Below are positions 1-9,224 of a stretch of 62,503 nucleotides of DNA, piece by piece. The notes beneath the pieces were generated by a model. That model was given only the letters and a program-made list of their open reading frames with translations. It searched no databases and was not told where the DNA came from. Numbering within the stretch: the first letter of the stretch is position 1; each line of letters begins with the position of its first letter. Source of the DNA: Paenalcaligenes suwonensis (GTDB lineage: Bacteria > Pseudomonadota > Gammaproteobacteria > Burkholderiales > Burkholderiaceae_B). Location: positions 1 to 62,503 of the forward strand of contig NZ_JAANPV010000013.1 of the NCBI RefSeq assembly GCF_011290505.1. Direction: 5' to 3'. The translations under genes were made by a program, and so were the position numbers.

Positions 1-3000
1 GGGGGGGACGGGTGGGGTCTCTGGCCATGGCGGTAAGGTTAACTTTAGTAATCGTGCCAACATAGAAACTAGTGGTGTAGAGGCGTATGGCGCCCTGTTG
101 CAAAGTGTAGGCGGCGGCGGCGGTGCTGGAGGCAATGCCGTAGGGGTTGCCATGTCATTCATTCCTAAGTATTCAGCCAGTGCGGCTATTGCTGTGGGTG
201 GCGCCGGCGGTACGGGGGACAGTGGCGGGGACATTGAAGCCAGCAACCTGTCGTCTATTAAAACCTTGGGTAACGGGGCCAAAGTGCTGCTGGCGCAGAG
301 TGTTGGAGGCGGTGGTGGCACAGGCGGTTCAGCAGGTACCTTTAGCTTTTCAGCCAGTCTAGGTACATCGCTGTCGTTAGCCGTCAGTGTAGGGGGCAGT
401 GGTGGTGCTGGTGGCGGTGGCGGTGCAGTACAGGTAAACAATGAAGGCGTACTAAGTAGTGTCGGACATCATGCAACAGGTATTCTGGCGCAGAGCGTGG
501 GCGGCGGTGGAGGTGTGGGTGGTGGTGCTACAGCAAGGGCAGTAGCGTACGGTGCTAAGTCTTTTGCAGGGGCGTTATCCATTGGCGGTAAAGGTGGCTC
601 GGGCGGTAATGGTGGCACGATTACTCTGACGCAAAAAGGCACAGTCATGACCACTGGCGATGCCGCCTTGGGTGTGGTGGCGCAAAGTGTAGGCGGAGGT
701 GGTGGCAGTGGTGGTTTAACACACGGCGATACACGGGCCGATAGCGCGAACATTGCTATTGTGCTTGGCCGTCGTGGTGGCAGTGGTGGTGATGGCGGTC
801 AAGTTACGTTTACGCAGAGCAAGCAGGCCACGATCACAACATCAGGGATTAACAGCGATGCTGTGGTGCTACAAAGTGTAGGTGGCGGCGGGGGCGTGGG
901 TAGTGCGTTAGGCGATAGCAATATGCCGCCATGGCCAGAGCCTATTCCTATTCCGGGTGGCAACGGTCTCCCGCAACATCAAGGCTATAGCGGGAGCTTG
1001 ACATTGGCCTTAGGAGGCCAAGGCGGCGCGGGCGGTAAAGCGGGCACAATCACGGCATCACAAAGCGGCATGATTACGACCATAGGTAGACAAAGTATAG
1101 GTTTATTGGCGCAAAGCGTGGGTGGCGGCGGTGGCCGTAGTGGCAGCAGTGCGTCTTCTGCGCCCGGCGGTGATTTATCGTTGGCACTGACTCTAGGTGG
1201 TAAAGGGGGGAGTGGTGGTGATGGCGGCAGCATTACGTTGACGCAGGATGGCACCATCAGCACACAGGGTTTGGATAGTGCGGCCGTAGTGGTGCAAAGC
1301 ATAGGTGGTGGTGGCGGTAATGCGTCCAGCACCGAGGCGGGTCAATCTGCAGGGAAAATCGGTGTCAATGTGGCTTTAGGCGGTGGTGGAGCCAGTGCGG
1401 GGCACGGTGGCACAGTGTTGGTCACGCAGTCTGGCAAGCTATTAACCCAAACGGGTGATGGCTTGATTGCGCAAAGCATAGGCGGTGGTGGCGGTGTGGC
1501 CGGTACGGTGCATGCTGGCCTAGAGGTAGACGAACTGAATAACCTAATTGAAGGGAATGCACCCGGTAGAGGTGCTGCGTTTACCCTAGCGATTGGTGCC
1601 AACGGTGGCAAGGGTGGAAATGGCGCTAAGGTTACGGTAGAGCAACGAGGCACGATCGAAGTAGGGGGCGACACGCGTGCTGCAGCGACGCTGCAAAGCA
1701 TAGGTGGTGGTGGCGGGATGGGGGCGATGGCATCTACCTATTTCAAAACCTCTACTATTGCGCCTGCTGGTGAAAAGATTCAGGTATCGATGGCGGTGGG
1801 GGGTAAAGGTGGTAGTGGTGGTGATGGTGGCGCTGTTATCTGGAAGCAAGATGGAACAGGGCTTGTGAAAGCTATTGGGAAACTGGGGGATGCTCTACGT
1901 TTGCAGAGCATCGGCGGTGGTGGCGGTGTGGCCGGTGGGGTAGCGGTAGGTGCGCAGACTTCGGACCACGGAACAAAGGTTCGTGTAGATAACGCACTGA
2001 TTTCTATCAATGGTAAAGGCGGTGCTGGCGGTCATGGTGCTCTGGTCGACGTAGAAAATGCCAAAGGTTCTAGCTTGATCACGACTGGTGAGGGTGGTAT
2101 TGCTATTGTTGCGCAAAGCATAGGTGGCGGCGGTGGATTGACACAAGCGGTCTATCAACAGGGTATCAATAAAACCAGTATTAACCTGGGTGGTGGAAAG
2201 GGCGATGGTGGGCAGGTGACACTGGCACAGCATGGCTTTATTAATAGCTTTGGTGATGCTGCACATGGCGTCTTAGCTCAAAGTATAGGTGGTGGCGGTG
2301 GCGCGGCTCGTGTCATCGGGGCAACCAGCATAACCACGGCCTTTAACGATACGGTAGCGGGTCAAGGTAATGGCGGTAAAGTCTCGGTGACGTTGGGTGA
2401 GCAAGCCGTTATTAGTACTCAGGGCAAAGGTGCTTATGGTGTGCTAGCGCAGAGCATCGGCGGTGGTGGTGGTTATGTCAACACAGGGACAGCCATGGGC
2501 CCTACAACGGGCACACTCGTGCAAACCCGGGCAGGTAATGGCAATGGTGGCGACGTATATGTAGCCATGAGCGGCAACGTACGTACTGTAGGCGAGAATG
2601 CGACGGCAGTCTTTGCGCAAAGCGTGGGCGGCGGTGGCGGTATGGTAGATGGCGTCGTGGGTAGGGCTGGTGAAGATGGCCAAGGAAGCGGTGGTAACGT
2701 CACTGTTCAGGTAGGCGGGGACGTCGGAGCATTGGGTAAAAATGCTTCGGCAATCGTAGCGCAAAGCGTGGGTAGTACCGCTGGTGTGTTGGCTGTTCAG
2801 GTACTGAAAGATGCCATGGTGTACGGCGGATCTGACGAGGCTGAAGCCATTAGATTGATGGATGGCGGAAGCAATAAGGTAGAGATTGCGAGCGGTGCAA
2901 CGGTGAGCGCGTTATCCGGCGTAGCGATTCGCTCTGTGCGTGGTGACGGGACGCAGGTGACGAACCACGGCACCTTGCAAGGCTCTGCGATCTTCGCACA

Positions 3001-4621
3001 GAACACGACCAACAGCATCGACAACTATGGTTCGCTGTATGCAGGAGAACAACTGCAACTACATGGTGGTACGGTGAAGAACAGCGGTGTGCTGTACGTA
3101 GGGGCGACCGCAGGTACGATGAGAACCACCATGTTGGGGGGAAGCTATGTGCAACGTGAACAAGGTAGCTACGCCCCTACAGTGGACTTTTTGGGTAACA
3201 CCGCGGGTCTGCTCCAGATAAGGAAAACGGCGGATTTAAGCGGTGCTATTGCTGTTCAAGGGGTGAATCATCTACCCGGCGAACACCAATTCACGGTGCT
3301 GCAAGCCACCGATGGTTTAACGGTAAACAAAGGCTTTTACTCTAAAGGAAATGCGGTATTTGATTATCCCGTGCAGCAAGTCGGGAATACGCTGACCGTA
3401 GGTTTGGTGGCGGACTTCAATAAACATAATGCGTTGATGTCCGAAGAGCAGGCCGAGTTGTCCCAATATTTGGGACGTAAATGGGAGGCGGCAGAAGCAC
3501 AGATCGCGGCAAACAACGCGCAAAAATCGGCAGCACCACAACGTAGAATGGCGATGATGGCGGCTGCACCCGTAGCAACAGGGGCTGCGGAACAACCGGG
3601 GCAAGCGTATGTGCATGTGTTTGACACCCTGGCCTTGGCCGATAACACGCAAGCTTATGCGCAAGTGTTAGATCAAATTGCTAACGATGCGATACAGGCG
3701 CCTGTGGCCATTTTGCCGTTGGCAAATCGTATGTTCCTAAATAGAACCATGAGCTGCCCCTCTACCGATGTGGGTGAGCCGCAGTCGCAAGAGAAATCGT
3801 GCTTCTGGGGGGACATACAGGGTAATTGGCTAGACCGTAGTGCCCATCACGATGATTCGGGCTTTGACTACGACTCGGTACGCTACATTATTGGTGGGCA
3901 GCAACCGTTGGGCAATGGCTGGGTGGCAGGTGGTGGCGTGTCGTACGAGCGCGCGCATGGTAAAGCCAAAGATATCGCACTACGCACTCGCGGCGATAAC
4001 TTTAGCAGTATGGCCTTTGTACGTAAAGTGAGTGGCCCTTGGTCTTATGCCGGGGCTTTAAGCGCTGGCTATGGTAATTACAATACCGATCGTACGGTTG
4101 TTACCGCGCAAGGTGTGATTACGCCATCGGCTGATTGGGATGCACACTTTGTGACCCTACGCTTACAAACGGCCTACACTCATCAGCTAGATGGTTTCTA
4201 TATCAGACCTGCTGTGGATGTGGATGTCATTTACCAGCATGTACCGTCCTACTCTGAAAAAGGTGGTGGGGCCTTTAATTTGGCCTTTGATAGCACCAGT
4301 GATGTGCGCACGATGATTAGCCCCTCGGTAGAGCTGGGAGCACGCATAGATAAAGATAAATATGTGTTGCGCCCATATGTGGGGTTGGGTGTGAACTGGA
4401 TGCCCAGCAACGATTGGGAAACCGATGCGCGTTTAAAACACGATAACAGTGGCGATAGATTCCATTTATCGCAAAGCCTACCTTCTGTTTTTGGTGAGTA
4501 CAAAGTGGGTATGGATATTGATACAGGCAGTGATGTAGTGCTGCGTGCCGAATGGCGTCAACGCTTTGGGGATCGCTATAACGACAGGTCCGCTCAGTTG
4601 CAGTTAGGGGTGAAATTCTAA
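1..4621 (+). CDS. Glycine-rich repeat autotransporter (type Va), 5' truncated by window edge
   Basis: The reading frame is open from the first bases, so the signal peptide and start lie outside the window. About 1,540 residues are visible. The passenger carries a block of roughly 65-75 residues repeated many times; each block ends in a QS(V/I)GGGGG motif. I count 14 intact copies and one decayed copy (QSVGSTAG), with GG-x-GG turns and TxGxxA segments between them, as expected for a beta-helix. After about residue 930 the repeats stop; a non-repetitive stretch, a linker rich in Ala/Met/Gln and a C-terminal beta-barrel of about 300 residues follow, ending in Phe as outer-membrane barrels do. 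Two Cys near the barrel start (CPSTD and SCFWGD) could form a disulfide. In this family the barrel inserts in the outer membrane and displays the passenger as an adhesin or surface layer. A terminator follows directly. The family is secure; the ligand is unknown. Confidence 0.9.
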   Translation, partial: GGTGGVSGHGGKVNFSNRANIETSGVEAYGALLQSVGGGGGAGGNAVGVAMSFIPKYSASAAIAVGGAGGTGDSGGDIEASNLSSIKTLGNGAKVLLAQSVGGGGGTGGSAGTFSFSASLGTSLSLAVSVGGSGGAGGGGGAVQVNNEGVLSSVGHHATGILAQSVGGGGGVGGGATARAVAYGAKSFAGALSIGGKGGSGGNGGTITLTQKGTVMTTGDAALGVVAQSVGGGGGSGGLTHGDTRADSANIAIVLGRRGGSGGDGGQVTFTQSKQATITTSGINSDAVVLQSVGGGGGVGSALGDSNMPPWPEPIPIPGGNGLPQHQGYSGSLTLALGGQGGAGGKAGTITASQSGMITTIGRQSIGLLAQSVGGGGGRSGSSASSAPGGDLSLALTLGGKGGSGGDGGSITLTQDGTISTQGLDSAAVVVQSIGGGGGNASSTEAGQSAGKIGVNVALGGGGASAGHGGTVLVTQSGKLLTQTGDGLIAQSIGGGGGVAGTVHAGLEVDELNNLIEGNAPGRGAAFTLAIGANGGKGGNGAKVTVEQRGTIEVGGDTRAAATLQSIGGGGGMGAMASTYFKTSTIAPAGEKIQVSMAVGGKGGSGGDGGAVIWKQDGTGLVKAIGKLGDALRLQSIGGGGGVAGGVAVGAQTSDHGTKVRVDNALISINGKGGAGGHGALVDVENAKGSSLITTGEGGIAIVAQSIGGGGGLTQAVYQQGINKTSINLGGGKGDGGQVTLAQHGFINSFGDAAHGVLAQSIGGGGGAARVIGATSITTAFNDTVAGQGNGGKVSVTLGEQAVISTQGKGAYGVLAQSIGGGGGYVNTGTAMGPTTGTLVQTRAGNGNGGDVYVAMSGNVRTVGENATAVFAQSVGGGGGMVDGVVGRAGEDGQGSGGNVTVQVGGDVGALGKNASAIVAQSVGSTAGVLAVQVLKDAMVYGGSDEAEAIRLMDGGSNKVEIASGATVSALSGVAIRSVRGDGTQVTNHGTLQGSAIFAQNTTNSIDNYGSLYAGEQLQLHGGTVKNSGVLYVGATAGTMRTTMLGGSYVQREQGSYAPTVDFLGNTAGLLQIRKTADLSGAIAVQGVNHLPGEHQFTVLQATDGLTVNKGFYSKGNAVFDYPVQQVGNTLTVGLVADFNKHNALMSEEQAELSQYLGRKWEAAEAQIAANNAQKSAAPQRRMAMMAAAPVATGAAEQPGQAYVHVFDTLALADNTQAYAQVLDQIANDAIQAPVAILPLANRMFLNRTMSCPSTDVGEPQSQEKSCFWGDIQGNWLDRSAHHDDSGFDYDSVRYIIGGQQPLGNGWVAGGGVSYERAHGKAKDIALRTRGDNFSSMAFVRKVSGPWSYAGALSAGYGNYNTDRTVVTAQGVITPSADWDAHFVTLRLQTAYTHQLDGFYIRPAVDVDVIYQHVPSYSEKGGGAFNLAFDSTSDVRTMISPSVELGARIDKDKYVLRPYVGLGVNWMPSNDWETDARLKHDNSGDRFHLSQSLPSVFGEYKVGMDIDTGSDVVLRAEWRQRFGDRYNDRSAQLQLGVKF

Positions 4622-4635
4622 CTGAAACACGCTAC

Positions 4636-4677
4636 AAAAAAGCCCCGCAGTCAGTAGTTGCTGTGGGGCTTTTTTAT
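4636..4677. terminator. Bidirectional intrinsic terminator
   Basis: AAGCCCCGCAG and CTGTGGGGCTT form a GC-rich stem flanked by A6 on the left and T6 on the right. It sits between the convergent autotransporter and GST genes, so it can end transcription from both sides. Confidence 0.85.
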
Positions 4678-4707
4678 TGTCGCAATATGTAGAGAGGGGC
4701 ATGCACG

Positions 4708-5346
4708 TTATGCTTGTGGATCAACCTCTCTAAGCGCGGCCTCCATCCATTTTTGCATGGCGGGTAGGGCTAGAACCTGATCTATCCATGCTTGGCAGAG
4801 GTCGCTTACAGGCAGCTTGTAGTTGCGAACACGCAGAGCCACAGGCACAAAAAACGCATCCACCGTCGTGAATCGTCTGCCTGCTAAAAATGGCCCCGAG
4901 AAGCTTTGCAAACCGCTTTCCCATAGTTCCACAATGCGTGCCAAGTCTTTAGCCAGCGCCTCGTCTATATGCTGTATGGGGGTTTGTGGCCTACAGTTCA
5001 TGGGGCATTGGCTGCGCAAGGCGTGAAAGCCCGGATGCATTTCGGCTGTTGCACTACGTGCCCACACCCGGGCGGATTTGTTTTGTGGCCATGCAGCAGG
5101 GTAGGCTTCGGCAATGTGCTCACAAATAGCTAGGGAATCCCACACCAATAGCTCGCCGTCTTGCAAACAAGGTACTAAGCCGGTGGGCGAGAATTTTTTG
5201 AACTTTTCATAACTATTGCCGCTCTTGCCGTAGGTAGTGAAAGTTTCTACCACTTCATGGAAAGGAGTGCCCAACATTTTTAGCAGAATCCAAGGGCGTA
5301 GCGACCAGGACGACAAGTTTTTATTAGCAATGTAGAGTGTGAGCAT
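4708..5346 (-). CDS. Glutathione S-transferase family protein
   Basis: This 212-residue protein has the N-terminal thioredoxin-like GST fold (LYIANKNLSSWSLRPW, with the Ser/Ser-Trp region where the catalytic residue normally lies) and a cis-Pro segment (SPTGLVPCL) followed by W-D-S-L-A-I-C-E-H. The remainder is the all-helical C-terminal domain. It is a cytosolic enzyme that probably conjugates glutathione to electrophiles or acts as a glutathione-dependent isomerase or reductase; the substrate cannot be read from sequence. The length is normal for bacterial GSTs. It stands alone, converging on the autotransporter through a shared terminator. Confidence 0.85.
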   Translation of the reverse strand: MLTLYIANKNLSSWSLRPWILLKMLGTPFHEVVETFTTYGKSGNSYEKFKKFSPTGLVPCLQDGELLVWDSLAICEHIAEAYPAAWPQNKSARVWARSATAEMHPGFHALRSQCPMNCRPQTPIQHIDEALAKDLARIVELWESGLQSFSGPFLAGRRFTTVDAFFVPVALRVRNYKLPVSDLCQAWIDQVLALPAMQKWMEAALREVDPQA

Positions 5347-5457
5347 CGTTAACGTTGTTGAAAAAATGTAGGAAAAGTCAGGAAATAGTGAAGCACAAAT
5401 AGATTACAGAATTCGCTCTAGTACCTCTCCGGGTAAGCCCATTTCTGTACTACGGTA

Positions 5458-6093
5458 TTAGCGTGTGCCTTGGTGGGCTTTTAGCTGCTGTTCGCGTTCG
5501 TGAGCAGCTAGTTTCTGGTTGTCTGGGTTGCTGGCGTAGTCTAGCCATTCGATGATGATGGGGTGGTCATCTATGGCGCTAGCCTCACGTGCCAGTTGCA
5601 GAGCCTTGTCAACATTAATAGGCATGCAGATGCCACTGAAATAATGCTGAGATAGCATGACTTTTGGGTGGGCTAACTGCATATCGCTGCCGCGTCTTAA
5701 CCAGTTTTGACCTGTCTGTACCACGCTGCAATTGGTGTAGTGATAGCCTATTTCGTAGTAGATCCTACCCAAGGCCATAATAGATTCTTCGTCGCCTTGT
5801 TCTGCTGCCTTAGCAACAGCCAACAACTTTTCTACGCTGATGGGCATATCAGGGTAAAAATTTTGCATTGCCGTTAAATAGCGTATGTCGGGATTACCAC
5901 CGGTGATAGTAGTGCTTAATACCTGTTCGCCCGTAGGGCCGTTATAGTTCGCACCACATGAGCGTGGATAAGGCCCTTGGGGCTTTAAGCATTCGGCTTG
6001 CTCCGCAAAATGATCAGAGAGCGAGCAACCTGTTAAAACGCTTAGGCTCACAACGAGTAATAGCGTGATTTTTGAGAGTAAGGAGCTAAACAC
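5458..6093 (-). CDS. Sel1-like repeat lipoprotein
   Basis: A 211-residue protein with a short N-terminal hydrophobic segment ending in the lipobox LTGC, giving a predicted lipidated Cys at residue 23. The mature part contains Sel1/TPR-like helical pairs (AEQGDEESIMALGRIYYEIG, then a second unit around LAHPKVMLSQHYFSG and DKALQLAREA). Such solenoids usually mediate protein-protein contacts in the envelope. Several Cys in the mature part (CGANY, TNCSV, SGICM) may form disulfides in the periplasm. It is transcribed in the same direction as the thioesterase upstream but is separated from it by a terminator. No specific function is claimed. Confidence 0.75.
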   Translation of the reverse strand: MFSSLLSKITLLLVVSLSVLTGCSLSDHFAEQAECLKPQGPYPRSCGANYNGPTGEQVLSTTITGGNPDIRYLTAMQNFYPDMPISVEKLLAVAKAAEQGDEESIMALGRIYYEIGYHYTNCSVVQTGQNWLRRGSDMQLAHPKVMLSQHYFSGICMPINVDKALQLAREASAIDDHPIIIEWLDYASNPDNQKLAAHEREQQLKAHQGTR

Positions 6094-6268
6094 GTAGAAG
6101 AAAAATAAGAGCTATATAGGAGATAGTTACAAGTTTAAATATATAGCATTTTTATGCTTTGTTTATTTGGAAACTATACGCAACAAGTCTGCAGGATTTT
6201 CCAAATAGGCTAATTAAGCTATGTGTGCCGCTAATTTTATGTTTGATAGAGATATGGAAGCGGAATAT

Positions 6269-6296
6269 AAAAAAGCCCCTGTGTAGGGGCTTTTTT
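6269..6296 (-). terminator. Intrinsic terminator after the thioesterase
   Basis: AAAAAAGCCCCT-gtgt-AGGGGCTTTTTT is a perfect stem with U-tracts on both sides. It lies about 18 bases beyond the stop codon of the thioesterase gene at 6314. Confidence 0.85.
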
Positions 6297-6313
6297 AGTG
6301 TTGTCAGTCTAGC

Positions 6314-6805
6314 TTAAGCAACTGGTGTGCATTTGGCCTGCACTTCGCGTTGGCGTTGCTCAAACTCACGGCGTAGTTCGCGTCTGACTTGTGCGGCCAG
6401 AAAACGGCGTTTTTCATCATCAGTTTGTGGCTGTATCGTAGGCACAGCTATGGGCTTACCGTTTTCAACCGCCACCATGGTGAAGAAGCAGCTATTCACG
6501 TGGCGTACTACACCGCTGCGAATATCTTCGGCAATCACCTTAATACCGATTTCCATGGAAGAGGTGCCCGTGTGGTTAACGCTGGCTAAGAAAGTAACCA
6601 GTTCACCCACGTGAATGGGTTGCTTGAATGTTACCTGATCCACGCTTAACGTGACCACATAGCTCTTGGCGTAACGGCTGGCACAGGCGTAGGCCACTTG
6701 GTCCAGCAGTTTAAGAATGGTGCCACCATGCACGTTCCCGGAAAAGTTCGCTGTATCGGGAGTCATCAATACAGTCATGCTTAATTGGTGGGCGGGCAAA
6801 TCCAT
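6314..6805 (-). CDS. Acyl-CoA thioesterase, YciA/BACH-like hotdog protein
   Basis: A 163-residue single hotdog domain. The signature region reads TPDTANFSGNVHGGTILKLLD: the catalytic Asn/His region and the HGG-x-hhxxxD motif of YciA-type thioesterases are present. It would hydrolyse acyl-CoA to free fatty acid and CoA in the cytosol. The C-terminal 30 residues are strongly charged (RRELRREFEQRQRE), typical of the tail of this group. The gene is monocistronic, ending at a strong terminator. Confidence 0.88.
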   Translation of the reverse strand: MDLPAHQLSMTVLMTPDTANFSGNVHGGTILKLLDQVAYACASRYAKSYVVTLSVDQVTFKQPIHVGELVTFLASVNHTGTSSMEIGIKVIAEDIRSGVVRHVNSCFFTMVAVENGKPIAVPTIQPQTDDEKRRFLAAQVRRELRREFEQRQREVQAKCTPVA

Positions 6806-6998
6806 TGTGTAAGGTCCTTGTTTGAATGCAAATAACGATGCCGAATCAGTGAAAGGGCATCGTTAACGAAGAAAATAACAGTAGGGCAAAGGCAGCTAAC
6901 AGCTGCGCCATCGTTAGGCCCATTATAGGCCACAGCCCGCATAGGCAGGCTGGGCGCACGATGTTTTGCTAGGAAGTGATGTGAAAAATCCTCAAGCC

Positions 6999-8674
6999 TT
7001 AGTTCACCACGATCAGCACAGTGCTATCTACTGTATTGGCCTTAATGTCATCAACGGTGGTGCTAACGGCTTTGCAACCAAAGTTTTGGTATAAGGCTAA
7101 TTGATCATCGTAATGTGGGCTTTTTGTGCCATTGCGATCAATGAAACCGCTTTGGCCGGGAGGCATGGCATCGCAAAACTCTACGGTGTCGCCTAGGAAC
7201 ACAATACGGTTGTTTTCAGTGCCACGGTTTTGATAGCCCGTGAAACTGAAGGTATTGCCCTCGGTTGTTTGTGGGGTGCCGGTAAAGTTTCTATCGCTAA
7301 ACTTATGTACGGAGCTGCTTAGTTTCCAGTTAGATATATCCGCGCCATGTTCCGTGCTTAGGCGTTGGTAGGTATTTTCTAGGGCTTGTTGTATGACCTC
7401 GCTAGAGGGGTGTTGGGCAAAGAAGTTATAACGATTGGCGTCGGGGCTCTGTTCTAACGCCAACGCACGCAGCAACACTTTGGTGCCCATGCTGAGGTTA
7501 ATAGAGCCTGGGTTGGGGCCGGTGGTAGTAGCGAAGCCAGTATTGGTGTAGCTGGCTTTATGGGCTTCGGGCAGAGCAGGTACTAAGACCAGTTTGTACA
7601 TTTCCTCTAGCCAAGTTTTGAAAATCAAACGCTCTGGGCCGTTATTCATGCCTTGGCCATCATCGGTTTCTAAACCATCCCACGCCACTAATAAAGTTGT
7701 CATGTCGTGCGCAGGGCTAGTGGTTGGCTGCGCGGCAGCTGCGTTTTGTAGATGTGGCTGGAAATAGCGCCAGTTCACATCGTGATACGAGGCCTGGCGG
7801 TTGAAGTCCCAAATCTCTTGCACCGTAAAGGTGTCTTTTTCCGCAAACTGCACGTTCAATTCGTTAACCCTATCCCCATAGGTCCAGTAGTACGCATCGG
7901 TATTGGTTTTATCGGGGGCGGGGCGGTTATTCCAGTTGCTTAGGTAGCCTTGTTGCGGGTTGTAGGCTTTAGGGGTGGCGCTGGCTGCTGCATGGATACC
8001 GGTGTCTCAGCCGTAGTGTTGGGCACTGTTGTAGGGGAATGAGGATCATTCACCCATAACAATTCATTGAAAATACGCTGTGCTTGCTCTTTGCCGTGCT
8101 TGGCTTCTAGGTCGTTCAATAAGCTTAAGGACCCCATTTCCAAGTTCACATCGGAAAAACGGTTTGCCATGGAGCCCACCCAAATCATCGCTACATCGAA
8201 GGCCGATATAGGGGTAGGGCGGAAGTCAAAGTCTACGTATTCTTTGGGTAATAACGCAGGGTTTTTAAGCACCTTGGCTAAATAAGCGTTGTAGCCATCG
8301 GCGTAGCCTTGAAAGATGGCGGCATCGTCTGCTGATAACGCGGCTAGCTGTGTGTGGATGGATTCAGGGTTAAAGTTGCGACGCACGTTAATGTCGTAGT
8401 TTAGGTAGGCGTTGTTATCGCCCGCACCTAATACCTCAGCAGTAGTACCTACAAAGGAGCGGCGCGCCATATCCAGTTGGAATAGGCGGTCTTCTGCAAC
8501 CGCATAGCCGTAGCCGTAAAACAGTCCATAGTTGTTGTCAGAAAAAACATGCGGCACGCCATAGGCATCCCTATTGATTTCTACGGTTACGGGCGCCGCA
8601 TAAGCGGCACTTAACAGGGTACTAGCCAATAAACTCAAACCAAAAGCCGTTTTCTTCAAAGCAGAGGATCGCAC
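6999..8674 (-). pseudogene. pac: Penicillin G acylase remnant with internal deletion
   Basis: The 5' part (7940-8674, in the frame starting at the ATG at 8674) encodes a signal peptide ending in AYA and a complete alpha subunit: YGVPHVF, GLFYGYGYAVAEDRLFQ and ARRSFVGTTAEVLG match penicillin G acylases of the Alcaligenes faecalis type. The 3' part (6999-7990, another frame) encodes the second half of the beta subunit: YNPQQGYLSNWNN, YQNRGTEN and PGQSGF. Between them the spacer end and the first part of the beta subunit are missing, by comparison with the family about 250-300 residues. The lost part includes the autocatalytic cleavage site and the N-terminal nucleophile Ser, and the reading frame shifts at the junction near 7975-8015. 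The product cannot mature or hydrolyse amides. An assembly collapse is possible but less likely than a real deletion. Confidence 0.85.
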
Positions 8675-8827
8675 TCGTTGTCTCCATGCGCTATAGGGGT
8701 ATAGCGGTTAATACATTACTTATTTTTGATTAATTAGAGTAATTCTGTAATGTTTAAACGTGAAATAAGGGCTTGTACTAGTTGTTCTACTTTTGCATGC
8801 ACTATGCGTTTCGTGTTTTCTATGGGC

Positions 8828-8863
8828 TTGTCAATAATTCAACAATAGTTGTATTATTGATTT
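8828..8863 (+). promoter_or_regulatory. arsR promoter overlapping an ArsR operator palindrome
   Basis: An inverted repeat spans 8831-8860: arms TCAATAATTCAAC and GTTGTATTATTGA with a 4-base centre and one mismatch. It matches the style of ArsR-type operators. A sigma-70 promoter can be placed over it: -35 TTGTCA at 8828-8833, 18-base spacer, -10 TATTAT at 8852-8857. Its expected start point is at or next to the A of the arsR ATG (8864). No Shine-Dalgarno precedes the ATG, so the mRNA may be leaderless. Repressor binding would cover the spacer between the two promoter boxes. Confidence 0.7.
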
Positions 8864-9217
8864 ATGAAAGAAGCTCAAGTACTCAAATCCTTATCCGCAC
8901 TGGCTCATGAAGCGCGTTTGCGCGTGTTTAGGGCATTAGTGGTGGCCGGCCCCGATGGCCTTACGCCTAGCACACTCGCCGAGAAATTAGACATCGCACC
9001 AAATGCGTTGTCGTTTCATTTAAAAGAGCTGGCATACGCCGAATTAGTGACCCAAGAGCGTCAGGGGCGCAACGTACTGTATCGCGCAACGTTTTCTGCC
9101 ATGAACGAATTGCTAGCGTATTTGCTGGAGAACTGCTGCCAAGGTGCTGCGTGTTTACCTGATGTGAGTATCTGTCAGGTGACACACGATCACAAAACCT
9201 CTGGCGATCAGGAGTAA
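8864..9217 (+). CDS. arsR: ArsR-family arsenic-responsive repressor
   Basis: A 117-residue winged-helix protein of the ArsR/SmtB family with helix-turn-helix TPSTLAEKLDIAPNALSFHL at residues 34-53. A C-terminal Cys cluster (Cys91, Cys92 and Cys97 in NCCQGAAC) resembles the three-Cys As(III) site of the Acidithiobacillus ferrooxidans ArsR rather than the CVC site in the DNA-recognition helix of plasmid R773 ArsR. It should bind the palindrome immediately upstream and release it when arsenite or antimonite binds. It is the first gene of the ars operon; arsB starts 7 bases after its stop. Confidence 0.93.
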   Translation: MKEAQVLKSLSALAHEARLRVFRALVVAGPDGLTPSTLAEKLDIAPNALSFHLKELAYAELVTQERQGRNVLYRATFSAMNELLAYLLENCCQGAACLPDVSICQVTHDHKTSGDQE

Positions 9218-9224
9218 CTAACCT

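Noticed and set aside
1-2800. Regularly spaced repeats that could be mistaken for a CRISPR array
   Set aside because: The repeats are in frame, translated, about 200 bases apart and imperfect; this is a protein repeat.
469-3664. Many long minus-strand open frames inside the autotransporter gene, rich in Pro (PPPPP) and Leu-Cys-Ala
   Set aside because: They are the reverse reading of glycine codons (GGN read as CCN or nearby) in the repeats. They have no ribosome sites or family features.
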